From Artemisia argyi (lineage: Eukaryota > Streptophyta > Magnoliopsida > Asterales > Asteraceae): a stretch of DNA of 64,000 bases. Positions 59,601-64,000 of the stretch are shown here, piece after piece (within the stretch, counting starts at the first letter, position 1; each line of letters starts with the position of its first letter). The position numbers and the translations under genes were made by a program. The notes under the pieces are model-generated. The model saw nothing but the letters and a program-made list of their open reading frames with translations. It did not search any database and had not been told where the DNA came from. Location: the NCBI GenBank assembly GCA_030686995.1, contig CM060709.1, positions 304,754,357 to 304,818,356 on the forward strand, read 5' to 3'.

Positions 59601-62600
59601 AAGAGTCGGGAACGAAATTGAAAAGCCGGGCTGCTTATTCTAAGAAAACTGCTTATCTCAAGTGCTTAATAATAAGCACTTGAGATCCAAACTGCTTGAA
59701 ACTTGAGACTCAAGATAAAAATGATGTAAAGAACTCAGTGAATGCAAGATATGATCAAAATCAAACTCAAAATACTACAGATCCATGAGATAATATGCAA
59801 TAAGTTCACAATAAGCTCCAAACTTATGAACAGAATAAGCTAAAGTATGGACAGAAATGAACTAGCAATGCCCAACACTACTAATACTCCAAATAAACTC
59901 AGAAATGTCAATTTAGAACTAATACAAGCTTAAAGAAACAATAGCAGGCCTATATTGCAAAACAGAAAACTAGACTAAGTTACCAAGTAGCAAGGCAAAT
60001 TAAACTACTCTAATAAGCTGATAAGAAGAAACTATTGATGGAAATTTAATCACTACCAATCAGAGATGTATTTAGAACACAATGATAAGGCTAGAGCTAT
60101 AAGCTGCTATCCTTAAAAAGGCCAAGAACATTGGACATTAACTGTGGTGCAGGGGAGCAAATAGCTCAATCAGGCTACTATAAGCTATGATTACAATAAG
60201 CTACTGAATTCAAATCCTAAATCTACTTGTTGAAATTGAATTACCAGCTACCAGATAATACAAATCCACAATTACTAACTATCTATGCTAACTAATGAAA
60301 CCTACAAGATCAAACAAAATTCACGCCGTAAACTAAGTGTAAAAAAAAACAGTTGACTAATTTGTATGCAAATAAATTTGACTTAATCCAATTTTAACTG
60401 CTAGATTCTACTCCTAGATGTTTTATTAAGCTGAAATAAAGCTGAATTAAGCTAATGAGAACTGATATGCAACTACTCTAACTAATTTACTCACTGATTC
60501 AATTTTCAACTAACAGTTAAGGAAATGAGATCTAATTTTTGACTAATAAAGTAATGAGCTACTGTTTTATTGCTAGATCCAAATTAAATTTACCTAAAGT
60601 GAACTATGAATGCAGTATAAACAACAAAATAACTATACTAACTCAGCTAAACTAGCTGATCCAAACACCCCTGATCCAACAGATCACAGTTCCACAAGTC
60701 CAAATTACTTCAAATTCATTTCCAAAATTTATTTAATTCAACAAACAACTCAAATTCAATGTATTATTAGCAACTCAGGTTCAATCTAATGCACTTTCTA
60801 AGTTTATGAAAACTGGCTCAGAAGCAATATAACCAGACCACTAGCAATCAGTCAAACTCAAAAGTTACCATCAATATTTCAACTCAAAGACTACACCACC
60901 ACTGATCCACAAACAAATGATCAACTAACAAATAATAGACCCAACAGTTATCCAAAATGAAAATCCAAATGATGACAGTTAAGCTACTAGAAACTCAGAT
61001 CAGAGATTCATTAATCCTACAGATAACTAGAACCAAATATCATATCAGATGCTCAATTACACTAAAATGAGACAAACAAAGTTATACAAATTAAAACTAA
61101 AGCAATGGAACAGTAACCTCTATATGAGTCTCAACTAATCTTACACTAATGCAGATCTAAATTTAAATAATCTATCAATGAAACAAAATTAGTACTTCAG
61201 ATAAGGAATTAAGACTTACAACAATATCCTCTCAGCTCAAAATAGAGAGGTTCCTAAGTCGCCTATCTCTAAGATAGGCTGATTTCAATTACGGTCTGTA
61301 TCAGCTTATCCAATCACATCTCAGCAACCATAAACTCTGATCTCTGTTTATCTCTTAACACAGACTCAAATACAACTCCAAGTATAAGCTAGAAAGCTCA
61401 AATGGAGAATTGAAAAAGAAAAAATAAGCTCTTACTGTGAGCTTTTATAACTAATGAGTATTTATTATATTTTTTTTTATTTTTTTTATTTTATATTTTT
61501 TATATTTATATTGATTTCTAAAATAAGCTGTAAGTTTAAACAAAATTTAGGCTAAATGAAAATTAATAAAAACTGAATTATGATAGACATTAAAGCAGAA
61601 TAAGAAAGAAAATAACATGAACAATAAGCTAAGTATAAAAGAAATAAGCACTTTTATTAGAATAACAAGTAAAATTACATTGACTAAACTACAATACAAT
61701 TCAAAAGAAATTTTAACAGCACTTTGTTACCTAAATTCTACACACCTAAATGGCTTAAATGAGCTTCTATTTATAGGAGATGTGAGGAGGTGAGCTCACG
61801 GATTGCCAAGCTGGCAATCCGTGTGAGTTGTGCTTCTTTACATCCATTCAGAACCCTTGATCTCCTTTCCAATCATTACCAAATGATATCCACCCTTAGA
61901 TCAATTTTTGTGACGCGACTCAACCATTAGCAACCTGCCACATGTCCTTTTTTGTGCTTCTTCGCCTCTGACACGTTCCTGACATCACCAATTACTTCTA
62001 GAAGGCCAATGATTGGACGTTATTACCCTTAATTGCGGTGATTTTGTGTGTACGGTAATTAGGGTTCATAGTTTACTATTCATTGAATAGTAGTAACTGG
62101 GTAAGGGTTAATATTTGGGGGGCGGGAGTGAGTGAGTGAGTTTATTTATTTCTTTTGACTTTGACCAGTTGACCGAAGATATTAAATGGGCTCGGGTCAT
62201 GTTTATTAGATGTTGGGCCTTTGGGAATCATTTTAAGAGTGGGCTGTGGGATTATCTTTGGACCAGGCTTAGCATTATATCAGCTTTTATATTTCAAGGA
62301 CCAAATATGAATTATGCTAAAATCCAAGGGTAATTTCTGCCAACTTTGCAAAATTAATCCAAGGGCTAATCTTGCCAACTGATGATTCTTCAAGGTTGAC
62401 TTTGACCAATATAGCATATCTTTGACGAATATCTGAAAATTGCTTTCCCGGCCTCAGCTCTTGAACCTTTTCATACTCTCGTGCTCGGTTTCGCCGATTT
62501 TTGTGTGATTTCCGTCATTTTTGTAAAATATCCGTACCTGCATATCACAAACACAAAAACACATGTTTTCTTGGCATTTGTTAGCTCAAATAGTCGTTTA

Positions 62601-62647
62601 GGATTGGAAATTTGGTCATAAAATGGTGAGTAAATAAGCACACACCA
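56651..62647 (-). mobile_element. Giant LTR, 5,997 bp (5' LTR of minus-strand element)
   Basis: Second copy of the sequence at 50612-56609, with the same TG...CA ends, TATA box (61767-61775), hairpins, coding relic and polypurine-like tract. The right flank ATGAC (62648-62652) matches the left flank of the first copy, showing that both LTRs entered as one insertion. Confidence 0.88.
58828..59638 (-). pseudogene. Gypsy gag-pol linker-like reading frame in giant LTR, copy 2
   Basis: The same 210-residue product as at 52790-53422, identical as read. The only difference noted in this stretch is a silent change near 59251. See copy 1 for motifs. Confidence 0.55.
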
Positions 62648-62652
62648 ATGAC

Positions 62653-62953
62653 TTAAATGGTCAAGTAATTATGATACGGGTTTAACACAAGGGTGATCCT
62701 AATGCCTCTTATCATGTAGTAAATCCTACCACACGAATGTAGTCTCACTAGCGGTCTCGGGATGCATCACTAACGCAAGTTCTAGAATCTAAATGCTACC
62801 GGTACACTCATAAGCACTAATAGTAAATGCTTTTCCTATCAAATCTAAAGGCGAACCTCACATATTTGGGTGGAAAATTTTTCTGAATATACGGTTATGT
62901 GCTAGTCATACAATCTCCTATCAATGAGACGCTTGCTATGGCTAAAGTTTCAC
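62653..62953 (-). mobile_element. Family A internal region, continuation
   Basis: Resumes the family A sequence broken at 50611 and matches 21385-21665, then ends abruptly after GGCTAAAGTTTCAC. The gag-protease part expected next is missing. Confidence 0.8.
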
Positions 62954-62954
62954 T

Positions 62955-63511
62955 TGAAAGGTATCAAGGGCTTAGAACCCTTGAAAAACCTGTAAAATTC
63001 GCACCAAGTTCGTACTTAGGGTTTCTCCAAAACTTCTCTCTCTCTTTTTAATGTGAAAATTAGAAAACTATATATAGGAAATAGGGTCTGGCGGCGTCAA
63101 GACAAAACCTGTGACGCCGTCACCTCGCCGTCAAAACTCTTCTTGGACTGCCTTGATCTACTTTTGACGCCGTCATGTGTTGTGCATTTCCAGGCCGTCA
63201 TGCATTTTACTCTTGACGCCCTACTTCGTGACGCCATCAAATCTGTACTGGATCGTCATGGAAATTGCTCTTGACGCCGTCAGAAATTCCTTCTTGACGC
63301 CGTCACCTACTGTTCCCAGCAAGAAAAATTAAGACTTTGGCGTTTTCTTCACTTTTATGCTCCAAAAACGTCCGAATTGCTTCCTTTTCCAGATTTCACT
63401 CCCAAAATACCTAAAATCACAAAAGGAACAATTTAGGGCAATATTTGATCAAATAAAGTCAATTCCGGGCTTAAATGACCCCCTAAAAGTGGTTCATTTT
63501 TCGCCTCATCA
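62955..63511 (-). mobile_element. Family A partial LTR, copy 5
   Basis: Matches the U3-TATA part of other family A LTRs (TGAAAGGTATCAAGGGCT to CCTCATCA), with palindromes at about 63090-63306 and the TATA-like CTATATATAGG near 63070. The rest of the LTR was lost in a deletion that fused it to internal DNA. The right flank CCTGG does not match the CTCAT beside copy 4. Confidence 0.85.
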
Positions 63512-64000
63512 CCTGGACCTAGGAACTTCAACGAGGCTTATAAGGCATGGAAAGATAAACCAAACTTTAATTGGAGTCGAACTCAGAGTGTATCGTTCAA
63601 TGACTCTCCTCTGTTCACATAGTCTGAAGTCTGAACATTACCCTCCTAAGCTAACTGACCAAGAGAAGGTGTTGCGTAATTTCATAACATCTCAAGAAGC
63701 ATGACTTGCCAAACTCGAAACTCAATTCAAACAACAACAAGCAAATTTGGACAAAAAGATTTGCAATTTGATGAGTGTTGTCAGTGGTCAAATCAAAAAG
63801 TCCCCACCTGAAGATCTAACCCGGGTTGAGGAAGTCAAGGCTACCTCAGTTTTTAAGAGAAAATACCCTAGTAAGCTTTTCAAACATGACTCTTCAAAAG
63901 GAACAGCGAGCCCCAACTCCTCAAGCCAAATCCACTTTGTCAACACCATCACTACGATGCCTACCCCCAAAACAGAGGCTGCTCCAAGTAGCGCCATGAT
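63512..64000 (+). pseudogene. Second gypsy gag fragment
   Basis: Plus-strand reading gives EAYKAWKDKPNFNWSRTQSV, then, after frame breaks, DQEKVLRNFITSQEA, a stop at 63702-63704, LAKLETQFKQQQANLDKKI and SSSQIHFVNTITTM. This follows the same order as the family A gag (WKNHPNLRW; FMASQEARIARFETEF; SSSKHVHFVNVVTI) at low identity. It is a related but distinct gypsy gag, interrupted by family A DNA and cut by the window end. Confidence 0.7.

Noticed and set aside
50612..62647. Plain tandem duplication of 6 kb
   Set aside because: TG...CA ends, ATGAC duplication at the outer borders only, and a polypurine tract in the 41-bp spacer fit two LTRs of one element better. Assembly error remains to be excluded.

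Overview
The window is plant nuclear DNA: two spliced genes of plant-only families (a JAZ/TIFY repressor and a pollen-type LRR receptor-like kinase) sit in a large volume of nested transposable elements, with AT-rich intergenic DNA and a fragment of a mitochondrial gene. The retroelement proteins (copia gag with a CCCH-like finger, gypsy gag-protease, ATHILA ORF1-like protein) look to me like those common in Asteraceae. That family assignment is recognition from memory, not a search result.

Layout. 1-830: truncated mitochondrial atpA copy (NUMT) with a ruined P-loop. 1164-3607: MITEs and simple repeats. 4116-6850: decayed LINE ORF1 split by a 1,444-bp solo LTR (family A). 7205-9200: 5'-truncated LINE on the minus strand, itself split by a MITE. 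11071-13702: receptor-like kinase gene (minus). 15181-27660: Ty1/copia relic carrying a hAT derivative, a Stowaway MITE and two family A insertions, one of which retains a gag-protease relic. 27665-39370: intergenic DNA with Helitron-like ends, a Stowaway, a 1-kb foldback element and a degenerate tandem repeat. 39466-40248: JAZ gene. 40599-44840: CACTA and hairpin MITEs, poly-C and palindrome-rich repeats. 44910-64000: gypsy/Athila-type territory, in which a family A element is split by a 12-kb element made of two almost identical ~6.0-kb LTRs separated by only 41 bp.

Only the two plant genes look intact. JAZ proteins repress jasmonate-responsive transcription until degraded through COI1; the receptor-like kinase belongs to a membrane-signalling family. 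Nothing in the sequence links them to each other. The most unusual structures are the giant-LTR element, the conserved TGACG-palindrome array just upstream of the TATA box in all family A LTR copies, and a copia segment duplicated beside an LTR, apparently by LTR-primed copying. All coordinates and repeat comparisons were made by eye.
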